Assembly: GCF_000286835.2 (NCBI RefSeq)
Contig: NZ_AJYD02000013.1
Span: forward strand, 158,399-222,398
Length of the DNA: 64,000 nt
DNA from: Enterovibrio norvegicus FF-33
Lineage (GTDB): Bacteria; Pseudomonadota; Gammaproteobacteria; Enterobacterales; Vibrionaceae
Direction of reading: 5' to 3'
Under the pieces are notes generated by a model, which was given only the letters and a program-made list of their open reading frames with translations, made no database searches and was not told the DNA's origin. A program made the translations under genes and the position numbers. Position 1 is the stretch's first letter, and each line of letters opens with the position of its first letter. Positions 45,964-55,134 of the stretch are shown here, in pieces.

Positions 45964-47756
45964 TCCATTCTGTCGTCAAAAAAGTCACCGAGCGTTTGAT
46001 TGAACGCAGCCGCGCCACTCGCGAAATGTTCTTGGCTCACACCCAAGCGCAAGCGGATGCGGGAAAAGGGCGCAATCAACTTTCCTGCGGCAACTTAGCC
46101 CATGCGGTTGCGGCGTCTTGTGCGTCTGAGAAAAAATCAATTCTCGATCTGACTCGCGCTAACGTGGCACTTATCAGTGCATACAACGACATGCTAAGTG
46201 CACACCAGCCTTACAAAGATTACCCAGACCAAATTAAACAAACGCTGGCATTACAAGGCCACACCGCACAAGTTGCAGGTTGCGTGCCTGCGATGTGTGA
46301 TGGCGTGACACAAGGCCAGCCAGGCATGGACATGTCGTTGTTTTCTCGCGATCTCATCGCGCAGTCAACCGCGCTGTCACTAAGCCACAATAGCTATGAC
46401 GCCACTTTGCTGCTGGGTATCTGTGACAAGATCGCACCAGGGCAGCTCATGGGCGCATTGGCCTATGCGCACCTGCCGACGGCGTTTGTGCCAGCAGGTT
46501 TGATGGCGACAGGGATCAGTAACGAAGAAAAAGTGGATGTGCGTCAGCGTTATGCGGCGGGTGAAGTGGGCAAAGAAGCCTTGCTAGATATGGAATGTAG
46601 CGCCTACCACGCGCCGGGCACCTGTACCTTCTATGGCACCGCGAATACCAACCAGTTGGTGTTTGAAGCAATGGGTTTGATGCTTCCGGGCTCTGCGTTT
46701 ATTCACCCGCATTCCGCCATGCGTACGGCATTGACTGATCATGCAGCATCAAAGATCGCGTCAATGACCAAAGATTCTGCGCAATACCGTCCGCTTTCTG
46801 AGGTCGTGACAGAGAAGAGCCTGATCAACGGCGTGATCGCGCTCTTAGCATCAGGCGGCAGTACCAACCACACTATTCATATGCTGGCTGTCGCTCGTGC
46901 GGCGGGTATTATGCTGACGTGGCAAGACATTAGCGACTTGTCGAACGTTGTTCCGTTGTTGGCCAAAGTGTATCCAAATGGCCCTGCAGACATGAATGCA
47001 TTCCAACAAGCAGGCGGCGTGCCCGCGTTGATGCATCGTCTGCACGAAGCGCAGTTGGTGCATGCTGATGCGATTCCTGCGTTTGGCTCTTTTGAAGACC
47101 AACTGTCATTGCCAATCCTTCATGACGGCAAAATGAGCTGGCAGGCGTGCAACGGTTCAATTGATGGGTCGGTTATCGCGGCGAGCGGTGAAGTCTTTGA
47201 AAGCACGGGCGGCACGCGCGTTCTGGATGGCAACCTTGGACGAGCGGTTGTTAAAGTGTCCGCGCTGAAAAGTGATCAGCGCATTATTCAAGCGCCAGCG
47301 GCCGTGTTCCGTTGTCAGCATGAAGTGGAAGCGGCCTACCAGCGTGGCGAGCTGAACAAAGATTGCATTGTGGTGTTAACGCACAATGGCCCTGCGGCAA
47401 ACGGTATGCCTGAGCTGCACAAACTGATGCCAATTCTCGGTAACATTCAAAAAGCCGGCTTTAGCGTGGCGCTGGTCACGGATGGGCGCTTGTCGGGCGC
47501 ATCGGGTAAGGTCCCTTCTGCCATTCACGTTTCGCCAGAAGCCATTCGTGGCGGGGCGATCGGTCTGGTGCATGAAGGCGATATAATTTCTGTGAACTGC
47601 GAAACGGGCGAGTTGAACAACTTGGCTGATACCCAAGGCAGAACGCAGATTGAACTTGATACCGAAGCCTTACAGCAAACGTGGGGACGAAACATGTTTA
47701 AAGTGATGCGCCAAAGCGTAACAAGTGCAGAGGAAGGCGCAAGCTTCATTCTCTGA
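45960..47756 (+). CDS. edd: phosphogluconate dehydratase
   Basis: Edd dehydrates 6-phosphogluconate to KDPG, the first committed Entner-Doudoroff step, using a [4Fe-4S] cluster. The 598-residue protein matches the IlvD/Edd family: SAYNDMLSAHQPY near the N-terminus, cluster cysteines in AGCVPAMCDGVTQG, GICDKIAPG and GTCTFYGTANTN, and GRLSGASGKVPSAIHVSPEA near the C-terminus. It is translationally coupled to gntK and closed by a terminator. Confidence 0.96.
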   Translation: MIHSVVKKVTERLIERSRATREMFLAHTQAQADAGKGRNQLSCGNLAHAVAASCASEKKSILDLTRANVALISAYNDMLSAHQPYKDYPDQIKQTLALQGHTAQVAGCVPAMCDGVTQGQPGMDMSLFSRDLIAQSTALSLSHNSYDATLLLGICDKIAPGQLMGALAYAHLPTAFVPAGLMATGISNEEKVDVRQRYAAGEVGKEALLDMECSAYHAPGTCTFYGTANTNQLVFEAMGLMLPGSAFIHPHSAMRTALTDHAASKIASMTKDSAQYRPLSEVVTEKSLINGVIALLASGGSTNHTIHMLAVARAAGIMLTWQDISDLSNVVPLLAKVYPNGPADMNAFQQAGGVPALMHRLHEAQLVHADAIPAFGSFEDQLSLPILHDGKMSWQACNGSIDGSVIAASGEVFESTGGTRVLDGNLGRAVVKVSALKSDQRIIQAPAAVFRCQHEVEAAYQRGELNKDCIVVLTHNGPAANGMPELHKLMPILGNIQKAGFSVALVTDGRLSGASGKVPSAIHVSPEAIRGGAIGLVHEGDIISVNCETGELNNLADTQGRTQIELDTEALQQTWGRNMFKVMRQSVTSAEEGASFIL

Positions 47757-47784
47757 TACTGAGCGCATCAGTGATGCCAATAAC

Positions 47785-47818
47785 CACAGGGCGGCCAAAT
47801 AGCCGCCCTGTGTGTTTT
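47785..47818 (+). terminator. rho-independent terminator after edd
   Basis: CACAGGGCGGC and GCCGCCCTGTG form a perfect 11-bp stem around CAAATA, followed by TGTTTT. It faces the convergent gntR as well. Confidence 0.8.
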
Positions 47819-47821
47819 CAG

Positions 47822-48829
47822 TTAATGGCTTTCACCATTCGTAATTTGATAGCCGAGGTCGACAACCTTGTTTTCAATCTCATCACCTCTTAGCCTTGCC
47901 AGCAAAAGCTCTGCACTTTTCTCGCCAATGTCATAACGAGGTGTATCCACACTCGTCAGCTTTGGCATGACGGTTTGGCCAATATCTAACGCGTTGTATC
48001 CTACAATCGACAATTGCTCTGGTACTTTCAGCCCCCGTTGCTGTGCGCTAAGTAACGTACCGATGGCAATATCGTCATTGGTGCAAAACACACCATCCAA
48101 ATCTGGATGTGCTTCTAACGCACGGCTAAGAAGGCCAGCGGCCAATGAATAGCTGGAATGCTCGCCTGTCAGAATATGCTTTGGCGCTAATCCTGCCTCT
48201 TTCAAGGCTTTATCGTAACCCGCCATTCGTAATTGGGTGCGGGAATCAAGGCGAGCACCAAAATAGGCAATTGAACGTTTGCCTGAAGCAATCATGCGAT
48301 TCACAACGTCATACGATGCGGCAATATGATCAAGTCCTACAGCCATATCAATGGGGGTGTCTGGCAGTTCCATGGTTTCCACCACAGGTATGCCTGCATT
48401 CTCGATCATCTGCAGGGTTTTCTGTGTGTGATGGCTCTCGGTTAAGATAAGCCCATCGACTTGATAAGAAAGGAGAGAGGCGATTTTATGCTCTTCTTCT
48501 ACTTCGTCATAGCTGAAGTGAGCCAGCAGGGTTTCATAGCCATGCGCTTTCGTGACGGATTCTATTCCTTGAACGAAAGAGGCAAAGATTTGATTGGACA
48601 GAGAGGGAAGCAAAATGCCAATCGCACGGCTGGACGATTTTGATAGCATCGCCGGTGCTTTGTTTTCAATGTAGCCAAGCTCTTCAATGGCTTGCGCTAT
48701 TTTCTCTCGGGTTTTTGCCGCGACCGTGTCGGGGTTTCGAAGGTAACGAGAGACGGTCATCTTCGTGATACCAATGGTATCTGCTACGTCTTGAAGCGTT
48801 GCGCGATTCTTTTTAAAATTTTGATTCAT
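47822..48829 (-). CDS. gntR: LacI family gluconate operon repressor
   Basis: A 335-residue LacI/GalR regulator. The N-terminal helix-turn-helix ATLQDVADTIGITKMTVSRYLRNP and hinge with PAMLSKSS precede a periplasmic-binding-like domain (GVFCTNDDIAIGTL, LSIVGYNALDIG). It matches GntR, which represses gluconate genes until gluconate binds. The ATG at 48829 (MNQNFKKNRATLQD) is preferred over a TTG four codons upstream. Operators of the GntR type lie upstream of its own gene and between gntT and gntK, so self-control plus control of both operons is likely. Confidence 0.92.
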   Translation of the reverse strand: MNQNFKKNRATLQDVADTIGITKMTVSRYLRNPDTVAAKTREKIAQAIEELGYIENKAPAMLSKSSSRAIGILLPSLSNQIFASFVQGIESVTKAHGYETLLAHFSYDEVEEEHKIASLLSYQVDGLILTESHHTQKTLQMIENAGIPVVETMELPDTPIDMAVGLDHIAASYDVVNRMIASGKRSIAYFGARLDSRTQLRMAGYDKALKEAGLAPKHILTGEHSSYSLAAGLLSRALEAHPDLDGVFCTNDDIAIGTLLSAQQRGLKVPEQLSIVGYNALDIGQTVMPKLTSVDTPRYDIGEKSAELLLARLRGDEIENKVVDLGYQITNGESH

Positions 48830-48840
48830 ACATTGAGCCA

Positions 48841-48869
48841 ACCAATAATGTTACCGTAACATTATTGGT
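48841..48869. promoter_or_regulatory. GntR autoregulatory operator in a 29-bp perfect palindrome
   Basis: ATGTTAC-C-GTAACAT at 48848-48862 lies in a longer perfect inverted repeat with arms ACCAATAATGTTAC and GTAACATTATTGGT around a single C. It begins 12 bp before the gntR start codon. It is one base shorter at the centre than the two operators at gntT/gntK. Confidence 0.75.
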
Positions 48870-48941
48870 TAAAGATGCAGTATGTACAAGCACTTAGACA
48901 ACATTTACTAAGGTTGTATCAAAATTGAAAGCCGTCGCCCC

Positions 48942-49751
48942 TCAATTCAACCCAAACTCAGTAATGAACTTACTTTGAAGATAGAGATCGGTCGATTGCT
49001 TTGACCAATTAGGGTTTTGTTTGAACCAGTCGTCCAGCAACGGCATCACCTGTTTTTCACTCATGCCAGCGCGAACCTCAGATGAATAGAGCAACCGAAG
49101 CAACGTGATGTCTAGCGGCGTCATCAGGTTGTTCTTCGAGGCATCGTTAAAAATGGAGGGGAAGACCTTATCTGAATCGTTCGGCAGCCCCATCACCTGA
49201 GTGATTTCTTCGACCACGCAGGCAAACAGTTTGCCGCGTTCACGGGCAAGGTCGACAGGAATAACAATCAGCGCCTTTCGGATTTCTGTCTTTGGCGTCA
49301 CCGAAATATGCGCCATGCAGATCGCGCCATGGAAAGGGAAGTCTTCCGCTGTCGGCCACAATTCTCGGGTTTCATCTTGCCAACGGCCTTGGCGGGTAAA
49401 CACCATCCGAATGTTGGCTTCTTCCGGATCATCGACCAGTTTGATGTCATGCCCTGTGGCGCGTGCTAAATCGTTGATCTGAATGGTGGTGAGCATGGTA
49501 TGAAGCTTGTCATCCCTCACGCGGTGATCAATGAAAATCCGTATTGGCTGGTGCCACTTACGGATGGGGTGGGTTTTATCATCATACTCATTGTTGAGGG
49601 CAATAATCTTGAATGCCTTTTTCACGTAGGCAGTCTCGTCCCATGCTGCCAGTGTTGGCGTTGCAAATACAACAAACAATAACCCCAAGACCAAATGTCG
49701 CACCGCCGCTCTCCATCGCTTGCATTTCCGCGCACCAAACTTAGAACGCAC
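48942..49751 (-). CDS. DUF2927 family secreted protein
   Basis: A protein of about 269 residues with a hydrophobic signal segment (HLVLGLLFVVFATPTLA) and a mature region resembling DUF2927: HQPIRIFIDHR, then CVVEEITQVMGLPNDSD and FPSIFNDAS, then LDITLLRLLYSSEVRAGM. The EEITQ-x-x-GL motif is the family hallmark and recalls metallopeptidase-like folds, but activity is not known. I use a GTG start at 49751 just before the signal peptide; another GTG in frame at 49859 has no better support. Monocistronic, divergent from the next gene. Confidence 0.72.
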   Translation of the reverse strand: MRSKFGARKCKRWRAAVRHLVLGLLFVVFATPTLAAWDETAYVKKAFKIIALNNEYDDKTHPIRKWHQPIRIFIDHRVRDDKLHTMLTTIQINDLARATGHDIKLVDDPEEANIRMVFTRQGRWQDETRELWPTAEDFPFHGAICMAHISVTPKTEIRKALIVIPVDLARERGKLFACVVEEITQVMGLPNDSDKVFPSIFNDASKNNLMTPLDITLLRLLYSSEVRAGMSEKQVMPLLDDWFKQNPNWSKQSTDLYLQSKFITEFGLN

Positions 49752-49960
49752 AAGCGTAATGATGGCAACTAAGCGAGTAGGTTTCAATTGTAGGGGGGAA
49801 ATGACCCGTGCCGATATGTGATAAGGGCTTGATGGCCTGCTGTCTTTGTTCAATGCCACTGCCTTTAGAACCGGCAGCCACGGTCGCGTTTTTCTTTGTT
49901 AGGCGTGCATAAAAGTCCATACAAAGTACAATTGATAAACCACGCATAAACTTGTCTCTT

Positions 49961-51679
49961 ATGAATCGAACTATCCAGTTTTACCATCAACATTCAGAAC
50001 AGCTGGATAACCAGTATCAGCAAGTGAGCTTTGAGCGGGTTCATGATAGTTGGCGATCTTTTTGGCCTGATGGCAGCAATGGCACCTGCAAAGTGCTGGA
50101 TGTGGGCGCAGGCAATGGCGCGGATGCCACGTGGTTCGCGAACCAAGGCTGTGATGTTTATGCGGTAGAGCCTGCCGATAGCTTTCGGGCAATTGGTGAG
50201 TCACGCACGCAATCTCTTCCTATCACTTGGCTTTCAGACACCTTGCCTGAACTGAAAGTGGTCAATCAACTTAGCCTTCGCTTTGACTGCATCTTGCTTT
50301 CTGCCGTGTGGATGCACATCGCGCCGAGTGACAGAGAACGCGCATTTCGAAAACTGGCCAACCTGCTAGCACCCAATGGGCGACTGGTGATCACGCTTCG
50401 TCACGGCGGCTTTGATGATGCAAGGCAAGCTCACCCTGTTTCCGTTGAAGAGATTGAGCAGTTCGCCAAAGATCATGCGCTTCAGATAAGGCTGCAAACA
50501 CCCGTGCAAGCCGATGCGCTCGGGCGTGATGACGTGAAATGGCAAACCGTCGTATTAACTTTGCCAGATGATGGTTCGGGTGATTTGCTCACCGTGCGTC
50601 ACGTTATCGTCAACGACAGCAAATCAGCCACTTACAAGCTTGCGTTGCTGCGAACCTTACTACGCATTGCCGATGCACATCCCGGCGCGGTCATTGATCG
50701 TTCTGATAAGCGTATTGCCATTCCATTGGGCTTGGTCGCACTGTATTGGATGCGCCAGTACAAACGCCTGCTTGATACGGACGTGGGTGACGGACAAGGG
50801 ATTCAACAAAACAGCGACGCCAATAAAGGGCTGGGGTTTGTTAAAGACGAGGGTTGGCACAAATTAAAATACCTGACGCCGGACGATCTTTCTATCGGGG
50901 CGTTTTTCACTGGTGAAGATGCACAAGCATTGCAAAAAGCGATGCGGCATACCATCGACACACTCAAAGCGGGGCCCGTCAAATTCACCTATCGCGGTGA
51001 TATAACCAGACCTTTGTTTGAGATGGAACGCACCAAGGTTCACGCCAAATCTAGCTTTATTATTGACAGTGAGTTTTTGCAAAGCTTCGGGGTATTCACC
51101 TTAGAAGAAAGCCTGTGGGATTGCTTGAGGCTCTACGCCAGTTGGATAGAGCCGCTGGTGGTGAACCAATGGATAGCGGAAATGAAGCGCTATGAGCTAA
51201 ACCAACGCCGCGCGATTTCACTGCAAACCTATCACGATTGTTTAGCGTGGATAGACGCCAGCCACGACACGCGAGACGTCAGAAAACGCATTGCATTGTT
51301 GCGTGAAAACCAGCATCAAATCGTCAGTGTGTGGAGCAACACCAAGCTGAACGATCAATATCATGTCGATCATTGTCTGCCGTTTGCGTATTGGCCGAAC
51401 AACGACAGATGGAACCTGTTCCCCACCACGGAAAAAGAAAACCTCACCAAGCTCAATCGGGTGCCATCCAAACAACGCCTGCAAAAAGCCAAGCCGCTGA
51501 TCCTCGATTTCTGGCAACTGGCATGGGATGAAGATCTCGCACAATCGCGCTTCTTCTGTGAAGCCGCGTTGTCGCTGCCCAACCTCACGTCAACAGAAAG
51601 AGATTTTGAATCTGTGTTTGAAGCCATGAAGCTACAAGTGGCAGGAGTTCAGAGTCGGTTGCTGGTGGGGGAGTGGTGA
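49961..51679 (+). CDS. SAM methyltransferase fused to a C-terminal HNH endonuclease
   Basis: A 572-residue two-domain protein. Residues about 1-200 are a class I SAM methyltransferase (VLDVGAGNGADATWFA at 45-60 as motif I, AVEPAD next, and RLVITLRHGG), of the small-molecule or protein type: no DPPY/NPPY motif of DNA amino-methyltransferases is present. Residues about 210-410 are a helical region I cannot name. The C-terminus has an HNH-like nuclease core: VDHCLP near residue 470, WNLFP near 485 and an Asn-x-x-Lys nearby. A terminator follows the stop. Either a modification-coupled nuclease or a defence protein; function is inferred. A Met three codons upstream (49952) is also possible. Confidence 0.82.
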   Translation: MNRTIQFYHQHSEQLDNQYQQVSFERVHDSWRSFWPDGSNGTCKVLDVGAGNGADATWFANQGCDVYAVEPADSFRAIGESRTQSLPITWLSDTLPELKVVNQLSLRFDCILLSAVWMHIAPSDRERAFRKLANLLAPNGRLVITLRHGGFDDARQAHPVSVEEIEQFAKDHALQIRLQTPVQADALGRDDVKWQTVVLTLPDDGSGDLLTVRHVIVNDSKSATYKLALLRTLLRIADAHPGAVIDRSDKRIAIPLGLVALYWMRQYKRLLDTDVGDGQGIQQNSDANKGLGFVKDEGWHKLKYLTPDDLSIGAFFTGEDAQALQKAMRHTIDTLKAGPVKFTYRGDITRPLFEMERTKVHAKSSFIIDSEFLQSFGVFTLEESLWDCLRLYASWIEPLVVNQWIAEMKRYELNQRRAISLQTYHDCLAWIDASHDTRDVRKRIALLRENQHQIVSVWSNTKLNDQYHVDHCLPFAYWPNNDRWNLFPTTEKENLTKLNRVPSKQRLQKAKPLILDFWQLAWDEDLAQSRFFCEAALSLPNLTSTERDFESVFEAMKLQVAGVQSRLLVGEW

Positions 51680-51680
51680 T

Positions 51681-51702
51681 AAGCCCTTATGGAGGGCTTT
51701 TG
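51681..51702 (+). terminator. rho-independent terminator after the methyltransferase-HNH gene
   Basis: AAGCCCT and AGGGCTT pair around TATGG, followed by TTTG. It starts one base after the stop codon. Confidence 0.7.
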
Positions 51703-51707
51703 TCTGC

Positions 51708-52172
51708 TTACAATTCGTTTAGTCTTTTTGAACAAGACATTTTGAAGTTTTTATTTTCTTCGGCAACTAGCGTTAGCTTAATGAACAGCTCATTTTTTAT
51801 ATCTAGCGCTTCATCTTCAGACAGGTTTGGCCAAAGGATTTTTGGCAAGTTTGCGTGAGCTGTGAATTTATTCAGTTCGCTTAATCGAGTGTTGCAAAAG
51901 TCATTGGATATTTTCTTCGTTCGCTGTTGTAGCGTTATTTCAACACCCAATTGATCCGACTCATCCAAAACTTCGAAATAAGGCATATCGTCATCCTTTT
52001 TGAAGCTTTTTGTTGTGTTCATAAGCATGGCAAAGGAGGTCAGTAGGTTTTTTCCTGCTTCATAAGACGTCAAGGGCTGTGATTTTAAAGAATCCAATAC
52101 ACTTACTGTGTTATTTGCCATTGCAGAAGTTGAGATTAAGCTGATGAAAATAAGTGGATAATATTTAAACAT
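51708..52172 (-). CDS. small secreted protein of unknown function
   Basis: A 154-residue protein with a signal peptide (MFKYYPLIFISLISTSAMA). The mature part is alpha-helical, acidic in the middle (KKDDDMPYFEVLDESDQ) and has two Cys residues near the C-terminal half that could form a disulfide. I do not recognise a family. The start at 52172 follows AAGGCG; the longer frame upstream has no signal peptide. Low GC and location suggest accessory content. Confidence 0.65.
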   Translation of the reverse strand: MFKYYPLIFISLISTSAMANNTVSVLDSLKSQPLTSYEAGKNLLTSFAMLMNTTKSFKKDDDMPYFEVLDESDQLGVEITLQQRTKKISNDFCNTRLSELNKFTAHANLPKILWPNLSEDEALDIKNELFIKLTLVAEENKNFKMSCSKRLNEL

Positions 52173-52384
52173 ACTTTCGCCTTGATGTTTGGATAGGCGA
52201 ACGAACCTAGCATGATAAATATCGTCAAACAGATCTGTGGTTAAAGAATGGGAATTGTCGCTAAGTGTTAGTTGAAAGCAATGAAATAGAGTTGGCATGT
52301 AGGTAACGCTCTACACAACTTCTACTTATTTGTCGTTTGGTTAAGGAGCACTGCTGTGTAAGTTGAGCTAAGTGCTCCAATTGG

Positions 52385-54337
52385 TTAGATTTCTTTGAAT
52401 CCGCAACTGATCAAATAATCGAAGGTTGAATTGTAAAACGTTTCAGGTCGGGTCATATCGTCGTCATTGCCCTTTGGCACAAAAACGATCATTCCTTGAC
52501 GAGCTCTAGTGAGTAGTACTCGATACGCGTTTTCTAAATAGCGTTTATCTTCTTCTGAACGGCGTCTTTGCCATTTTGTACCTTTGAATTTCCAATGCTC
52601 AAATTCGTTGCCATTGTGCCTATAGTCTGCGTCCCAGCCCACTAAACACCAGTCTAATTCTAGCCCTTGAATATCAAACTCAGTAGCTACATCTTCTAAG
52701 AAATGGCAAGATCGAATGTCGTCATGATCATTAAGGAACCAAGCTGAAGGATCGAACTTGTTCTTTACAAAGATACCCTCAGCCTTCAAACGAATGCCAT
52801 TCGATGAGGCAAGTAGGCCTTTGCTTTCATTGGCTCTGGACTTGGATCTCAACCATGACTTTGCAGTGCTTAGTTTCCTTGTTACAAACAATGGATATTG
52901 AGCATGTATTTGAGAAGCAAGTGCATATGCCCTGTCAGACCGACCTGCAATTACATGGTGAACAAAGCTTGATAGTTTCTCAGCGCGAAATGAGCGCATA
53001 GACGTAGCGAGATGAAGGCTTGATAGTTGCTGAACTTTACTCAACCTTATTGCATCAATACCATTAGATACATATTCGCCAGTTAGAAGTTGCTCTGAAC
53101 AGTAAACCTTCCAGTGCGGAAATCCTTTTTCAAGAGCATCAAGCCAGCCATCAAGTCCTGCTTCTCCCGTATTTATCTCTTGCCCTCCGCCAATTAAAGC
53201 GATGATGACGGCCCAATCTTGGTGCCTATCCATCACTTCAATTAGAAACTCAGGCTCTGACTTATTGAAGTTGGGTTGATTACGTTTTCGTTGCATGAAT
53301 GCTGATGCTTGAGCTGCATCCCAAGCGCGTTGAGCCTCATCGAATATCGTGACTTTCTCTGGTGGTTTTGAACCGTCTAAAGCCTCGTCCCGAAATCTAT
53401 GGATGTTTTGGATGAATTGGGATGTTTCTCGACGAGCTGCTGCCTTGGTGATGTTCTGGCGAGAGGACTTATCCATCGCCAATGCTTCTTGCAGTACCGT
53501 CACAAGAGGACCGTTACCACTTAAAAATACTGAGTATTCATTATCTTTTGGATTGGAATGTGTGTTGGCTATGTTTAGGCCAACTAGCGTTTTTCCTGCA
53601 CCAGGTACACCAGTGACAAAGCAAATTAGTTTTTGCTTCTCGACTTTGGCTTGATGGATGAGATCAAGCAACTGCTTGCTCGTTACGCCTAGGTTTTGCG
53701 TATCAGCTTCATTTCTGGCGATATCCTGAACTGCATGATCAGCGTACAGTGCTTGTGCTGCCTCGATGATGGTTGGTGTTGGCAGATAACCGCTCGATGC
53801 CCACTCGTTTTTTTCTAGTGTTTTAGCATCAGTTTGTTGGGAAACTGATTCAATGAGCTCACAAAGATCTTCGCCACTCGTCAATAGTGGGGCTGCCACG
53901 AGATCATCTGAATAGCTCAAGGCTTGGTTGGATCCCTTTGCGCTTGTCGCCACCAGTAGCGGAACAATGTATCTGTTGTGGCTTCCTTTGTGGAAGTTCT
54001 TGAGATCTAGCGCGTATCCATGTGCTTGTCGAACATCGGCTGGGTGGAAATGGCTAGAGCCGATTTTGAATTCAATTACAAAGATAATTCCACGATAAAG
54101 GAATACAACATCAGCGCGTTTACCCATTCGCGGTATTAGAAATTCAAAATAGATTTGTCCGCCTTTGTCATCAAGTTGTTTAAGGCATTGAAGTGCGATG
54201 ACTTGAGCCTCCCATGCGAAGGTTTGAGCATGCTCGAGTCGCTGAGTATGGTGCTTGGCTATCTGACCAATGACTTGTTCTGAAGGTGTTTTAAGAAATG
54301 ATTCTAGGGTTGAAGAATAGAATGCTCGGTTATTCAT
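52385..54337 (-). CDS. DUF2075-type helicase with N-terminal PD-(D/E)xK nuclease-like domain
   Basis: A 650-residue protein. The N-terminal domain shows a PD-(D/E)xK pattern: ADVV at residues 75-78 (Asp76), then VIEFK at 87-91 (Glu89, Lys91). The C-terminal two-thirds is an SF1-like/Schlafen-type AAA ATPase (DUF2075) with Walker A GVPGAGKT at 243-250, Walker B IFDEAQ near 331-336 and an arginine-finger-like LLTRAR near the end. A 77-residue XRE gene just upstream overlaps it by 8 nt. Nuclease-helicase plus small regulator is the usual layout of anti-phage modules; the role here is inference. Confidence 0.82.
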   Translation of the reverse strand: MNNRAFYSSTLESFLKTPSEQVIGQIAKHHTQRLEHAQTFAWEAQVIALQCLKQLDDKGGQIYFEFLIPRMGKRADVVFLYRGIIFVIEFKIGSSHFHPADVRQAHGYALDLKNFHKGSHNRYIVPLLVATSAKGSNQALSYSDDLVAAPLLTSGEDLCELIESVSQQTDAKTLEKNEWASSGYLPTPTIIEAAQALYADHAVQDIARNEADTQNLGVTSKQLLDLIHQAKVEKQKLICFVTGVPGAGKTLVGLNIANTHSNPKDNEYSVFLSGNGPLVTVLQEALAMDKSSRQNITKAAARRETSQFIQNIHRFRDEALDGSKPPEKVTIFDEAQRAWDAAQASAFMQRKRNQPNFNKSEPEFLIEVMDRHQDWAVIIALIGGGQEINTGEAGLDGWLDALEKGFPHWKVYCSEQLLTGEYVSNGIDAIRLSKVQQLSSLHLATSMRSFRAEKLSSFVHHVIAGRSDRAYALASQIHAQYPLFVTRKLSTAKSWLRSKSRANESKGLLASSNGIRLKAEGIFVKNKFDPSAWFLNDHDDIRSCHFLEDVATEFDIQGLELDWCLVGWDADYRHNGNEFEHWKFKGTKWQRRRSEEDKRYLENAYRVLLTRARQGMIVFVPKGNDDDMTRPETFYNSTFDYLISCGFKEI

Positions 54338-54563
54338 TCGTTACCCCAAATGAGAAATCAAGAAGGGCGGAAGGGGTAGAACCAAGGGCCTCGGCCAGTC
54401 GGAATATGTTGATAAGACTGACGTTGCGCTTACCGCGTTCGATGCCACTTATGTAGGTTCTATCAAGCCCACAATTTGCGGCGAGCTCTTCTTGGCTAAT
54501 TTCTAGTTTTTGGCGTAGCGTTCTGACATGCTGGCCGAAACCGATAAGAAGTTCTTCGTTCAT
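54330..54563 (-). CDS. XRE family transcriptional regulator
   Basis: A 77-residue Cro/C1-type helix-turn-helix protein (LRQKLEISQEELAANCGL, then RTYISGIERGKRNVS). Its stop overlaps the start of the nuclease-helicase gene by 8 nt, so the two are a unit. It probably represses the pair to limit toxicity; this is inference from layout. Confidence 0.88.
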   Translation of the reverse strand: MNEELLIGFGQHVRTLRQKLEISQEELAANCGLDRTYISGIERGKRNVSLINIFRLAEALGSTPSALLDFSFGVTNE

Positions 54564-54769
54564 GCTTCTAACTTATTGAGAGGTATGAACGATATGCTGT
54601 TCCCGTGAGGGTTATGAGTCTACGGACTATGAGTCACATCGGGGGCAGTTAGTGAAGGTTGTTTAACTTGTTATGTGGTTTACGTTTAACTCACCATCTT
54701 GATTGAATGCTCAAAAATCGTCGTCGAAACATGCTCTGGAAATGCTTCTGGAAGTTGCTGTTTGACCTG

Positions 54770-55093
54770 CTAGATGGCGGAAGGAAGCTGGTTGGCAAAC
54801 TCATCCAAGATCGCCTGCATTCTCTGCGTACTCAATCCTACCTCTTTGGCGGTTGATAAAAAATGGCGAGCAAAAATCTTATCGAGTTTGTACTTTCGCC
54901 CTTTGTTGGCCTTTAGCCCCATGTCTAACTTTAGTGAGCGAAGGTGCAGCCCTTTGCCTCCTAATATGGGGTTAGCAGAAAGGATGTCGTAGAAGGGGGT
55001 AAGCTGATAACTACCGCCCACACAAAGGAAAATCGAGAAGTTTTTCGCATGCCCATCCGTTGCACAGCTATAGTCTAGGTGTGTTACGACAAC
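54770..55093 (-). pseudogene. HipA family kinase remnant (C-terminal fragment)
   Basis: An open stretch of 107 codons from after a TAA at 55094 to a stop at 54770 encodes only the C-terminal part of a HipA kinase: SCATDGHAKNFSI (the catalytic Asp/Asn-His motif), GGSYQLTPFYDILSA and a helical tail. The N-terminal two-thirds is missing. It is not a copy of the intact neighbour, whose equivalent reads GNSDNHGRNTSF, so it derives from a separate hipA gene that was deleted. Confidence 0.75.
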
Positions 55094-55134
55094 TTAGTCT
55101 AGAGCGGGCCGTAAATCTGTTCTTGATCCGTCGC

